A DNA stretch of 64,000 bases from Polytrichum commune (Eukaryota; Streptophyta; Polytrichopsida; Polytrichales; Polytrichaceae). Shown here piece by piece: positions 47,284 through 59,339 of this stretch. Position 1 is the stretch's first letter. Each line of letters starts with the position of its first letter. Under the pieces are notes generated by a model. The model was given only the letters and a program-made list of their open reading frames with translations. It made no database searches and was not told where the DNA came from. Both the position numbers and the translations under genes were made by a program. The stretch is taken from contig OX485805.1 of assembly GCA_950295325.1 (NCBI GenBank), positions 4,280,501 to 4,344,500 of the forward strand. The letters are read 5' to 3'.

Positions 47284-50200
47284 TCATGGTGAATATGGGA
47301 TTCCTGATGGTGGCAGCCAAGATGGGCCCTGGATGAAGCTGCTGACAGAGAAAGCTTGCGCCTGGGGTGTTGTGAGCTGACTTGACCAGGTGACACGGCT
47401 GTTCATATTTGCACCAGGACCGTAGCTACCAAACTCGGCGTCGAACAACGTGTTAAGAGCAAAGTTTCCGCTCCATTGCATCCAACCAGTAGGGTCAATG
47501 ATTTGGTCGATGTACGTTCGGATGAACACAGTGCGAGAGAATGCCTTCCAGGGTCGACCAAGGAAAGCCTGGTGACCTTGCGGATCTGAGTTGAAGAGGG
47601 CCACGTACTCTGGAGTTCCGGTGACAGAGCAGTCTTGAAATACAAGCCCGGTAGTCTGGCTTGAATCCGTTCTTCCCTGCAAGATAGATAGACCTCGAAT
47701 TAGAGTTGCTCAGATGTAGTAATTAGCAGGAGTTATATACTGATCAGTGAATTCTTCCGTATTAGTGTGGCAATTAGCATACATATATAGTGATCCAGGA
47801 TTAGAGGATACGCATCCTGCGGCCATGCAGAGCAATAGGAAACACAAACCCTAACTTTACAATATACAGAGCATGACTTCAATCTCTAGAAAACTTTGAT
47901 TGGATCCCATCGGATTATGTTATGTAATGCCATCAGCTCCATCCAGTTGCAAGGGAATTCCCTGACCATGAACTCAGAATTACATGTATTTGTTATTACC
48001 TAACACGCTCCAGAACGTGCTATTATAATAGAGTTACTCCTTAATTCAACCGGAGTTCTGGTCGGGGGTTGGTTGCTTTGAATACAATAAAAGGTAAGTT
48101 TTTGGTGCATACTTGAAGGTGGTGGAGAATTTCTAACGAAGAACATTGCATATCGGCTCATTGATGGTCAAACTCAACTACAGTTATCTTATGATTGTTA
48201 CAAATTCCAGTGTGATATTTAGAACGCACTTTCCATGTACAGTCCTCTTGTTGCAACTCAACTGGAGAGTAGGAAGCCCACACTATTATCTAGCTTACAT
48301 TCGTCATTCTCGTAACACAATTTAATTCCGTGTTCAAATTTCCTTGCTGCAGCTTAACTTCTTGCGTTTAAGTAAGCTACTGGATTAGTGTCTACAATGT
48401 CGAAGGTGATACATGTAGAGGACACACTCTTAGAACGGGCCCACGTAGTTCAAGCTGAGGCCATTACCTCCTTGGTAAACTATTAACAAGCTCAACGAAG
48501 GGAGTGATGGTATGTAAAGGAAACTTCGACGTATTTTGGACCTCCTTTTGTGTTTTCTTACAGATGTTAAGTGTATGACTTCTTGTGTTGAGCATAGTTA
48601 ACTGGAAAATTTGGAGAAACAAATCATCCATTGCACTAATTTTTCACCTGGGCAGTCAACGTGCTAGTGGTAGCCCCAGGTGCTCCTGCACGCACAACCA
48701 ATTGACAGTTCTGGAACACAGCAGCCGAGTTTCCGAAGACGAAGTCTACAGTGCCTGTGATGTAGGTGTCCTTGTAGAATTGTCGAAGAGAGTGTGTGTA
48801 CAATGAATCCTGATAACCCACAATGGAACAGCTCTGAAGAGCTGCTTGGTCGCCATTGATTCTTAAAGCCACGGCCTGGCGTGCAGCAGGACCCGCCGTG
48901 TTTTCAAAGGTTATCCCACGCGCAATGAACCCACTCGCACTAACAGCTGAAACACAGGAGCAGCAGCAACAATCAATCTTCACTGTTAAATCGATTAGAT
49001 GTTGATACAAACCATTTAAGGCCATTTCTGTTCATTTCTGCTAAGGATTGAAACAACATTTCGAATTGATTTGCTAACTCCCTAATGTACACTGGTAGAA
49101 CCACAACTAAATCTGCAAACAGAAAATGTAGTACGTTCCGGGTTCATTAGGATTTGCTAACTAGGACCATGATGAATCTGAACTCCAGGCAGGAAAGCTT
49201 TTCAGAAGCCTGCACCGATCTTCACATAAAAACAAGACGTTGGGAGTTGCAAATTGACATGATGAATTAGTACCGACTGTAGCAGTTGCCCAGGTGATCA
49301 TGCCGTATTGCGAATCACTCAAGCTGCCTGTGATGAATGTCTTGTCAGCACCGTCTCCTTGGAACATGATGTTCGTCTTGTGCTTCGGAATCCTCACATT
49401 CTCGGTGTACACTCCTGCCTTGATGTAAATCACATACCTGCAGCGGCCCCAAAGGCATCACACATAACTAGGGATTGATTAGTATCAGCAACCTCCAAGA
49501 ATATCTTCATAATTATTCCTCATCGGTACTGTACATGTTCGTAAAATGTGTTGCGGCCTGAGTTTGAGAGAATTTGATCTATCGTCAAAGGGGTAACCAT
49601 AATTCTCCTCATCGAGAAGCTTGGATTTTAGCAAACAAGACTTTGGCAGTCCCAGATTCTTTTTCTTCTTCGTCTTCTTCTTCGGGATGATTGAGCCAAA
49701 CCCTCAAGAACTGGAAACCCCTAGACAAGATTCTTACCTTTGCGAGCTCCAAGTCGGAGCGAGGTCCACCGCATGTTGAATGCTGAAAGCCCCAACCGCC
49801 TTGTGATCCACAACCACAGATGGCGATCCTACGAACAAATCGCCCTCCAAGAATTTTCGATCACTCCCAGAAATCCAGTCCGGCAAAATCTTCATCGAAG
49901 CCGTTATTGCTTCAGCTCGGAGCTTCTGCTCTGTGGTTTTTGCCGCCGGCGGCTTCCAAAGCGCAGTATTAGGCCCATAGGTCACAAGCGCATCCGTCAT
50001 AGCCAACGCGTTGCTAATCATCATCTGAGTCGTATCCAACCTCGCTTTCATCTGCGGGATGAGCACCAAGGCACCGGCAACTTGCGTCAGGCCCGCGTTG
50101 CAGTCCGTCACGAATGTGAGTGAGCCGCTCAACCATGCTTGCACATCGCTAAGCTGTGATCCGGTCATGGCTGTCTGGGAGTTCAGAGTATGGAATGAGG

Positions 50201-50687
50201 CTAAGTCCAGCTCCTCGCTGCACATGTTGGAAATCGATGTGAGGTTGGCATTGTTGGCGGTTGTGGCCTCAGTTGCCAAGCTTTGGCCGTCGCTCACTGC
50301 CGTTGCGGCATGTGTGTGTGCGATTCCGATGGCGATGGACACCAAGTCGCGGGCGGTTGCGGCTGAAGATGCTCGCGGGTCAGCGTTCAGAGATGAAAGG
50401 CAGGACGCAGGGAAGTTTGTGGCGCCGCAAGCTTGCGTAACAACGTTGTTGTTGGTTCCAGGTGCAGGATTAGCCACCTGCTTCAAGTTTCGACGACTGT
50501 GCTGCATGGAGGCAGCTTGTACCGAAGATGGTGCGTGGAGGAGAAGAAAAGAGAAGAGGAGCACCCGACGAAGAAGAAGAAGATGAGGAAGGTGATAAGG
50601 CGCCATTCGACCTGCGGCGGGTATGGAGTTCTTCGTCTCAGCTGTGATCAATCTCGACATGATGTTCATCATCCTGCGAGTCTGCAT
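47284..50687 (-). CDS. Pectinesterase with PMEI pro-domain (gene B)
   Basis: A second secreted pectin methylesterase, on the - strand. Four exons (50687-49738, 49437-49274, 48946-48648, 47676-47284) join through GT-AG introns to 601 residues. A hydrophobic Leu-rich segment at 33-58 is the signal peptide; Met28 (50606) would give a more typical short N-terminus than Met1. The PMEI domain has Cys at 87, 96, 156 and 196. RKFL (277-280) sits where family members carry an RRLL-type processing site. Catalytic residues are intact: Gln395 (QAVALR), Gln417 and Asp418 (GYQDSLY), Asp439 (TVDFVFG), Arg512 and Trp514 (LGRPW). Only the intron after the TATV motif is shared with gene A; the ones before YVIYI and at TAQ/GR are unique to B. 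The upstream flank carries four tandem repeats. Confidence 0.95.
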
Positions 50688-50799
50688 TTCGTGCCCGGCT
50701 CAACTTCGACGGAGTTGTTGATTGGCCTGACCTAATGCTGCAGGTGGTACTATTCCCTGCTCCCAAACTCAGTTTCTGCCCGCCCACTGGCAACTCTCT

Positions 50800-51530
50800 A
50801 TGCATGAATCAGCTGCAGCAAAGCTCTGTACAGAAATACAGAAATCGAAGTACTCAATCAGCTACAGCATTAATGTATTGAGCTCCCGCTCTTCGTCACC
50901 AGCTTAGCTACTTTCCTATCAAGTTGTCTCCTCGCCATAGTCCCCGACCTACAAACTCCAAACCTTTGGATTACTGGCAACACTCCATGCATGAATCAGC
51001 TGCAGCTCTAGCTACAACAATATTATACTCAGCTCCAGCTCTTGGCACCAACTTTGCTATAACTTTCTTGTCAAGCTCGTCTTCTCGCCATAGCTCACAC
51101 TTCAACCTCCCGACCTACAAATTCTAAACCTTGAGACTACTGGCAGCTCTCCATGCATGTGTCAGCTGCAGCAAAGCTCAGCTAGCTACAACAAAATTAT
51201 ATTTATAAGCTCCAGCTCTTCCTTACCAGCTCACCTGATTCCCTATCAAGCTCATCTCCTCGCCATAGCTCACACTTCAAGCTCCCGATAAACATATCTC
51301 AAACCTTTCGACACACAAAATTTTATCCAAACCTTAATCCGACTACTGGCAGCTGATCTCCATGCATCCACCTAGCTTCATCACAGTACAAGCAGCTCCA
51401 GTTGTCCTTCATCACCAGCACCTTATTAGTTAGCAGCGTTCTATCAGCTCATCCTCTCCTCAACATAGCTCACAGCGCCTGCGCCAAAACCCCAACCTAG
51501 ACTCCAAACCTCTCGACCCGAAAATCCCAA
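50800..51530. repeat. Four tandem repeats in the upstream flank of pectinesterase B
   Basis: A ~165-210 base unit recurs with CCATGCATG-type words at about 50800, 50986, 51152 and 51361. Each is followed by CAGCTGCAG or a variant, AGCTCCAGCTCTT, a TATCAAGCTCATCTCCTCGCC-like word and ATAGCTCACACTTCAA. Each unit brings a CATGCA core like the RY element bound by B3 factors, but whether it acts as one is unknown. The block starts about 110 bases upstream of the gene's longest start codon. Positions 51530-52080 add only simple repeats (CTGCCTGC near 51880, GA near 52055). Confidence 0.75.
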
Positions 51531-52261
51531 ACCTTTCCAATACTACACAATGTGAGATTCTAGTCACTCCATCGATACATGCTCAGAATCCAATGACGCT
51601 CACCACCGCAGTGTAATCGATTCGGCCGACGTCACCTTGCCACCCAGCTTCACACTATCCTCCTCAAGAAATTAAGCTGCTCTGTGAGCGAGCTGCAACG
51701 ATGACATAAGATACTTACATGCCGCACTCTGCAATACTTTCTTACTTTACTTCTCTTCCCCTCGCTAAAATTACTGCATTAACAGTTTCGTCACTTGCTG
51801 TATGAGTTGCACATGAATTCGCCAGGTTGTCATCCCTGCCCCTAGTCTTCATGACCCGTTGAAGCTGGCCTGCCTCTCTGCCTGCCTGCCTGCCTACACG
51901 CTACCTGCCATAACCATTCTCAGCTGCCTGCCATTCATGTCACTCGCTTCTGCCATGACTCTTTCTCAGCTGAGCTGCAAACCACATTCAGATTCTGCAG
52001 TTAAGATGAGTTTCGGCAAGAAGATATATACGTATACTTTAGTCTATATATATAGAGAGAGAGAAGGTAGATGAGTCTTAAATGGTTACTTTCTCCAACC
52101 AGCCCACTTCGCCTAGGATAAAAAAACATGCTACTAGTACAAGGTGGTTAGCAATTCCAGATCAAGGCCATAGCCCACTTTTCCTGTCATGGTTTTCAGA
52201 GCTCATATCATGAGTATCTTATTCATTATCGAAGTAAAGATTCTTGTGCTCATTGAATGGT

Positions 52262-52405
52262 CATCTAAGTTACTCAGTTATATTGACTATTGAGTTTAGA
52301 ATGGTTATCATATTTTGAACACGAAGTCCAATCTCTCTCAAACACATGTCTTTTTGGGTATCCGTTCTTGGAGCCACACCTAACCACATACAGCTCAAAT
52401 AAATG
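52262..52405 (-). repeat. Dispersed repeat family A, inverted partial copy
   Basis: On the - strand it reads TTTGAGCTGTATGTGGTTAG, GTGTGGCTCCAAGAACGGAT, AAAAAGACATGTGTTTGAGA and CATTCTAAACTCAATAGTCA, matching 43485-43620. Confidence 0.75.
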
Positions 52406-52409
52406 TATC

Positions 52410-54630
52410 TACCTTATGCCAATAAAGATGTTATGTACCTAGTACATTCGTTTCGTCTTGCACTTACCTGCAGGTACCCTAGCAGCTGAGTTGATCGACA
52501 AACTATCAGAAGCTCAACTGCTGTCGATCAATCCAAGGTTGGAAGGACATGACACGTAAGTATGGACCATCAACACTTTCAAGGGATAAGTTAAGCTATC
52601 TTATAGGCAGATCGGTGTCTTTGCATGGATGGATCCAACACTTTTGAGGGATAAGTTAAGTTACAGGCCAAATGTTGTCATGTCCTATATTCAGACCTCT
52701 CTGCCGCCTTTCACCCACTGCATGTGACAAGATCATTGCGGAGCATGAGCTAGCAACATGGCTGATCCTGATGAATAGAAGTAAATAGTTTGTGTGCTTC
52801 TTGACAAATTATCTCATGATGAGAATCACAACATTATAAAATTCAAGGTTGAGAAAAACTCAGGAATTTAAGCAGTTGAAATAATGATCATTAATACCAC
52901 ATTTTCAATACTTTGTTCAAACCAGCTGACAAAAGGCATCTCTTGCAATGACATTGTTGCTTCAACTCAGGTTAAATGTACTACATCAAAAATATGAATT
53001 TAATTATCAGGCATGAAAATGGTGAGAGAGAGGGAGAGAGAGGTACATGTGATCTTCCGCTTAGTTGATTCATGAATTACCAAGTCAAGGACACAGAGTT
53101 GTTGTTCCTCTTCACATGAAAAATTTGTAGAAAGGGAAAGAATAACTGAGATTGCGTACTTGTTGGCTGGTGCACGATGTTGTTGGTAGGTGTCACATAT
53201 AAGTATTGGACATGCCAGCCGATCACCTGCTGGTTTTGAGCACTGTTGCACATGTAGTAAGTTATGCAGAATTAATGTACAAAGCAAATTCTCCAACATA
53301 TCAGAAACTTGCACGTACCACTAGTATCAATATGATCCTTGCAAGTGGTTGTGAGTATGCCAGCTAGCTGCATATCAGTTTCACATCATTGAGAGATTCA
53401 ATAATTAGCGTCAACATTTGCAGCATTTCTTTCAAGATGTCCGCATACAATGGTTCATCAATAAAACGTACCATATCACCATGTTATTTGCTGCTGTGCT
53501 GTCACTGTTAAGCTAAGGTACACTGTGGCCTTATTGTGAGCAGTTCTGACTTCACAACGTTTTCGATTGTTGGATTGGCTAATAAATTGTCTCATCTAGC
53601 TAGCAACTGTAAAATCATAAAGTTTGTCATTTCAAGTTTTAAAAATAGAGTACTTAAGATGAAAAAGTAATAAAAATGCAAAATGACTAATTTCTTACTT
53701 TCGAATAATCATATAGATTTTTCCTAGTATTATGTTCATCATCTAAAATGATGAGCACAAATCCCAATTTCATTTTGACACGCATCCCCTCTTGGCTACA
53801 AGCCTTGCCATATACCACTCAAAAAATAAGCCTTCAATTGAGAAGAGTGTCCGCACAAGCTCCACCTACATTTTGGGTCCCACAAAGCCTTGTATGTCAT
53901 TCGACAATGAAATAAACTTATTTCATTTGTCTCATAATTTTATTAAATCGATAATTTAAAAAAAGATAGCAGTAAAAGATGTTGAAAATTCTGTTTATAA
54001 GCCTTATATTACAGAGCATCCTTGCTTAAGTTCAATCTCCAATGATATTATTTTGGAAGCAGACTTGTCAGGAATTTCAGAGACCCGCAATCCAGAAAGT
54101 AATTTTCCATTACTTGCAAAAAGTCGTACAACATTTCTCACTATTTGGAGAAGGCAAAAACAATCAAGAAAAGATGTAGGATTAGTTACTAGAAGAAGCG
54201 AACAGTTGAGACTGCTCGAAATAACTAGACATCGTTTATTTTAATGCCATGCATTGAGAATTGAGAATTGTTTTTTTTTAAGAGCCAATGCTTATTATTG
54301 TCCTTGCCATAACACCTACCTCTGTCACGAAAGTGACATAAATTAAAAGGACTTTGCAACATGTTCTTCCATATCTGCGGCAGAGCACCAATTATACCAT
54401 TTGGCAGCAACTTAATTACATTGTTTAACTACATTTTTTTCGCCATTGTCATTATGTAGGGCTACACTACACCTGAACTTCACTCTGTGTAGGACCACAT
54501 AACTTCTTAGAACCTCTATTTTGAAAGTCAATTAATGGTCAACAATAATTGTCTTTGCAATATTTTACTATGCATCACACTCATGAAACATGAGATATTT
54601 TCTATTGTCCAAAACAGGTTTTGTGAAGTC
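52410..54630. other. No gene recognised
   Basis: Contains a duplicated phrase (ACTTTTGAGGGATAAGTTAAG near 52645 and a variant near 52575). Frames up to 104 codons have no domain signal. The sequence becomes steadily more AT-rich to the right. Confidence 0.5.
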
Positions 54631-54639
54631 AAGTGATGG

Positions 54640-54840
54640 AGATAAATGAGAGCAAGAAAAGAAAAGAGAAAGAAACACACATGTTTTGTCACCGGCGTGA
54701 ATGTGAACTCATCATCTTTATAATGACCATGATGCAGGATAAGGAGTTATGCCTTCATTTCGGGAGTTGGGCTCCCACTGCATGCGTAGGGGCCGCGTGG
54801 GGGGGGGGGGGCTGGGGTGAAGGTATGTGAGTAAGGGTTG
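54640..54840 (+). repeat. Dispersed repeat family D, second copy
   Basis: AAGAAAAGAAAAGAGAAAG, then CACCGGCGTGAATGTGA, GTTATGCCT and GGGAGTTGGGCTC, ending in a 13-base G run (54799-54811). Same order as 5240-5440. It lies just beyond the 3' side of the antisense LINE remnant. Confidence 0.65.
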
Positions 54841-54949
54841 GTTTGTCTATCATAGGATTCAATGATAGAATTCGACATGTTATAATTAAGAACTTGGATT
54901 TAGTCTAGTTTTACTTAAATATGTGTTGAGATTTGATGCCGTGTATTTG

Positions 54950-57900
54950 TAGAGTACATTTATTTATGCCAATATCTATGTCTGGGTTGCATTCTTGGGT
55001 GGATAGTGTGAGGTTGGTGTTATTTAGAGGTGGTCTTATATATCGGGCATCTTTGGATCAAGGTTGAAGACCTCTGCTTCCTCTCGCCATTGGTCTATGG
55101 TTCCCTGTGGGTTGTCCCATTGGCATAGGTAGTGTATTTTGATGGCTTGTTGCCCTCATTTGCTTTTTCATATAGTGGTTTTGGTGCAAGTTATGGCACA
55201 AATTTTTGTGCCTAGGGTGTGGAAAGCTAGGGCGTCGAGGTTGTTTGTATTTGGTGGTGGTATTTGTTGTTGGGGTTGTGGGCATATGTGTGTGTGGGGT
55301 AGGGATATTATATAGGCTTTTTGGAGGACTTCTTTGATGAGTTTGGGTGTGTGTTTGTATGTGATGCAGGGTTTGTCGGGGGTGAGGATGGCCAATGTTT
55401 TTTCATTCAATATTTGGGTTAGGGTTGTGATGCCATAAATATAAAGCTTGTTGAGGTATTGTTGAGATTTTTGAAGTATACATAGGTGAGAGGTACTATT
55501 TTACTCTAGTGCATACATTAAAAAAATGCTATTAATAAATTTGAAGTAAATGTAGATGTACAAAAGGGGGCTTTGAGGTTTTGAGAATTAAATTGACAAT
55601 AGATGTGTTAGGTTCATCCAATTCATGTTTTCATCTATAGTTGTCATGGTAATAGTCCTCAATAACTACCTTGTCTAGTTTTGTTAGGGTTTGCATTGGG
55701 TTCTAGGTTTTTACCAATTGGAGGTTCTTAGAGCACTACATTGTTATTTCTAATTAGTGTGGGTGGGAAATTCATGTGGATTGGAATTTGGTGTGGCCCA
55801 CATTAATTTTATAGTACTTGCCTTACCTTGAATTTTCATGCAAATATGCAGACGAAAAAACCTACATTAATTTTTCACACTAGAAATTAGAGTGGGTCAC
55901 TTCAAATTATAATCAAAAAATGATGTAGGTAACTGGAAATTAGTGTGGCCCACTCTAATTAAACAAATCAATGTAGCTCATGGTCTCTTTGAGTTATGCT
56001 CTCCAAATTGTGGCTAAGTTATTGTGAACTTGTCTTTTGTTTATTTCATGCAACCATTGAGTTACATGCTATGTATGAAAAAATGTTCAATGACTTTCTC
56101 ATAGGAAAGCAAAAGTCAATTTTATATAATATAAAAAGGTTAATATAATTCATGATTTAAATTTTGTATATGTAGTGGACACATTTATCACATTAATTTG
56201 AAAAACATAGTATAGATACGTAGCCTAAATCCATTCTATCTTGTCATTAGTATGTATTCAATTGTTTTTCTCTACAAACTTCTCGTATATTGGGGGTTTT
56301 AATTTCATGTGACCCACACACGTCATTTAAGTTTCCAATGAAGAGTCCATGCCTTGGGCTCTAGCCAACTTCTAAGAACAAATTTTAAAGATTTCAAAAA
56401 CTTTCAAAAAAAAGAATTGGATTGTTAGATCTTGTAGCCAACAAGATCTAACGGTCCAAGTTTTTTTTTGGACTTTTGTCCTTTTGCAATCAACTAGCAT
56501 GTTGACTGCCAAGTAGCAGTTGACAAGACCGTTGACCAGGGGGTTGACCGCATTAGTTTACCCCTAGGTAAACTATCGGATTTATCCCCCAACAACGTGA
56601 CATTTTTTGGTCCAATGTCATGTCGGCGTAATTAACCAGATGTGATGGACATGGACATGAAATTGTTGGAAATGTGCAGTATGCAATGGTGGTGTGCAAT
56701 TTAAATTCTCTTTCTAGTAAATAACGTACTAACTTTGGGTGATTTGCTCCATGCTTGGTGTTTTAATTCAAGGAGGTGAAGCAACCCTCCGTATATGGCG
56801 GAAGTGTAATTGGTAAGACCTTGGTGGATTATGCCTACTTGTCATGAGTCATTGAGTGCTTAGACTTGGTGTTGTCCTTTGTTGTTGATGTAGTTGGGGC
56901 TAAGGGAGGTTGTAATTATGCCAAAGTCATTGTTGGAAAGGTGGGTGAGGATATTTGTTGTGCTTTTGGGTATGTTGTAGATTTCTTTGGTTAGCATACT
57001 GAGGATTTTGTCCAATTTTTTTATATTTGCTTTGGAGAAAAGGACTGCATAGTAGGCACATGCGATGCCGGATTTAAACATTGTGTTCAAAAAAAATGTT
57101 TTCTATTTGACACTGGCTAGTGAGGTGGATAGGAGTTGCTTTGTTGCTTGGATTTATTGGTGGTGATTTTTTTTATTTTTTTTATTTTTTTGGTATTCTT
57201 CATTTGAGTGATCATACGAAGCGGATACCTAGGTATGTATATAATTTATTTTGGGTGAAGATGGGAATGGGCTTGGTTTTGTAGGTGATGTTTTGAGTTT
57301 GGATTTGTATGGGCTACCCATGATGGCACATTTTGAGAGGTTGAGGTCCATATGGGACCCTTATGCATATTTTATATAGTTCATGGATTTGTGGGTGTAT
57401 TGCCTAGAGATTTACTTAAATTATTGCTAGGACATTAATTTTGTGTATGCAGTGGTATTACATGTGGTTGGGGAAGTGGTGAATTGGTATCATAGGTTAT
57501 CATTCTCTAGCAATCATAGGAATGGTTCTAAGAATATGATAAAGAAGTAGGGACTAAGGGTTTTCCCTTGTACTATAGTGCCTCTATTGACTTGTATTGG
57601 GCATTCCAAAGTAGCTAACTTGGAATGAGGTGGATGAGTTTTGTGTATATAATTCCAACTAAGTTCGACTATATCATGGGGAAGCCTAGATCTTCCATTT
57701 GGGCTGGGGGGGGGAGGGGGTCACTCCCTCTTGTGTTATGTAACCACGTGCGTACAATGGGTATTTTTATGGGGGCTATTTACCTCCTCATTTAATTTTA
57801 GGGAACCTCTCAATAGGAAAAAATCAAACTTCACCAAATATTTAGCACCATGTAGAGGGTCCTTGTTTTTACATAAGAGAGTGGTTTTGTTGTGTTTCCA

Positions 57901-58450
57901 ATAAGTTGGGATTTTTTTTTGTTTGTAGCGTTGTTGAAAACATAGGAAGAACATGTTTTAAAGATGTGTTAGTAGTATTTTGAGTATTTCATTGGGGATG
58001 TTATTGGGTCAAAGGGCTTTGCCGCACGCTAGTCTCTTGAGATTGTTGGAACATACTTCTTGGGAGAAGTGGTTGTCTATTTGTGTATTGGGGGAGGGGG
58101 GGATATAACGGTAGAGCGGTGTAACCACTTCATATAAACGGATGCATGAGGCATTGCGCATGATAGCATCCAGATTGCTTGTCTTTTGTGCATGTCGTGA
58201 GGAGTTTCCAAAGGTGAATTTGTCTATGATATTGTCTTCACTGAAGAGTTTCTTGATGGTCTTTACAATGGTGATTTATAACTCCTTTTGGAGAAGATTG
58301 TTGGCTATGAGTGTAATACTCATTCATAGCTCCAATGTGTTTCCTACCTCCTTATCTTGGGTCACGCTCACTTTGATCTTCTCGTGGTTGTAGGTAAGTC
58401 CACAACCCAAGATTGTGTCTCATGCCTCCTCGGTTGCTAGTGTAATGAAA
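54950..58450 (-). pseudogene. Degraded LINE reverse transcriptase (non-LTR retrotransposon)
   Basis: On the - strand, in order, are pieces of a LINE reverse transcriptase. NNLKRLACGKAL, a stop, then PNNIPNEILK (about 58055-57970). IPTYWKHNKTTLLCKNKDP (about 57912-57855). RGTIVQGKTLSPYF (about 57590-57545). NLSKCAIMG (about 57345-57318). Then a later segment, SGIACAYYAVLFSKANIKKL with LSNNDFG (57080-56910). These match the RT order: palm entry, IPxxWK...KKxDP, RGxxQGxxLSP, NxSKC and the post-RT region. The YADD catalytic box is not readable, and many stops and frame changes mark it as dead. 55410-55060 (- strand) is likely the 3' coding tail. The strong G/T bias of the + strand across 55-58 kb fits this orientation. 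Confidence 0.75.
55735..55985. mobile_element. AT-rich inverted-repeat insertion within the LINE region
   Basis: ATTAGTGTGG, GTGTGGCCCACATTAATTTT and later TTAGTGTGGCCCACTCTAAT form overlapping direct and inverted repeats across about 250 bases. It looks like a small DNA element or its remains inserted into the LINE 3' part. Ends are not defined. Confidence 0.4.
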
Positions 58451-58497
58451 ACAAAGTCCTTTGTGAGCTCTGATTTTGGTGAAGGTCATAAATTGTA

Positions 58498-58620
58498 CTC
58501 CCTCCATCTCAAAATGATTGTCCTACTCCCCGGAGTTTTCTATCCCAAAATGTTTATCAGACAAACAATTTGGGACATAAAACTCGGAGGGGTAGGACAA
58601 TCATTTTGGGGCGAAGGGAG
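58498..58620. mobile_element. Stowaway-type MITE, 123 bp, TA duplication
   Basis: The element starts CTCCCTCCATCTCAAAATGA and ends TCATTTTGGGGCGAAGGGAG, a near-perfect inverse. TA lies directly outside both ends (58496-58497 and 58621-58622). A CTCCCTCC terminus with TA duplication is the signature of Stowaway elements (Tc1/mariner superfamily). The arms extend inward (GTCCTAC and GTAGGAC), so most of the unit folds on itself. Confidence 0.92.
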
Positions 58621-59339
58621 TAGTTGTTTGCCTTTGTAGTAGGTTTGTAGTAAGTTTTTGCTATGGCTCAAAAGAACAAAACCCAGGGAACAAAGTCTCC
58701 AGGAAGACTGAGATAGTGTCTATAAGGGTTAATGTCACATTGGATTTAAGGATTATAATAACAACTTAGGATCTTTCTTCCTTCATTCCTTCTTAATTCC
58801 ACTTATTCCCCATTCTTATGGTTCCTTGTGCTTCCTCCGTCAAAAGTGATTATGTCCTATCTTTAGGGAAAGTTTCTATCACTCTATGTCTTCGACCTAT
58901 TTCAGTCGTGAAGCTCAAAAGCTTGGCAAGTAGTCCTTGGCAATTCGTCAGGACCGAAGTCCGGGGTAATGTCTTTTTGTAACCACATCGTCTTTGCATA
59001 ACAAGAATTGAGTTTTGCAATAACTTCAAATTAATTCATCTTAATTTAACTTACAATCATTCGGCCCATCTTCACAAGACTGTAATCATCATCTTCATCT
59101 TCAACTGATTGGCAACTTGTCCACACAAATCCCCACAGCATTATATATAATCAATGCATCAACAATGTAGGCGATATTCCTTGATTAAGGCCTAATTACA
59201 TTTTAAGCTCGAAAGTATTAGCCTTTGGTAATGTCTTACACTAAGTAGGCAATTCTCTTTCCTGAGATGGTAATGTCTTTTGCAGCTTACGCCTGCGAAT
59301 AACTCAGCTCGTCTCTGCAGTCACTGCAACGGCTACACG

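Noticed and set aside
50059-50586. 175-codon + frame opposite pectinesterase B exon 1
   Set aside because: Shadow of the GC-rich coding exon on the other strand; no family signature.
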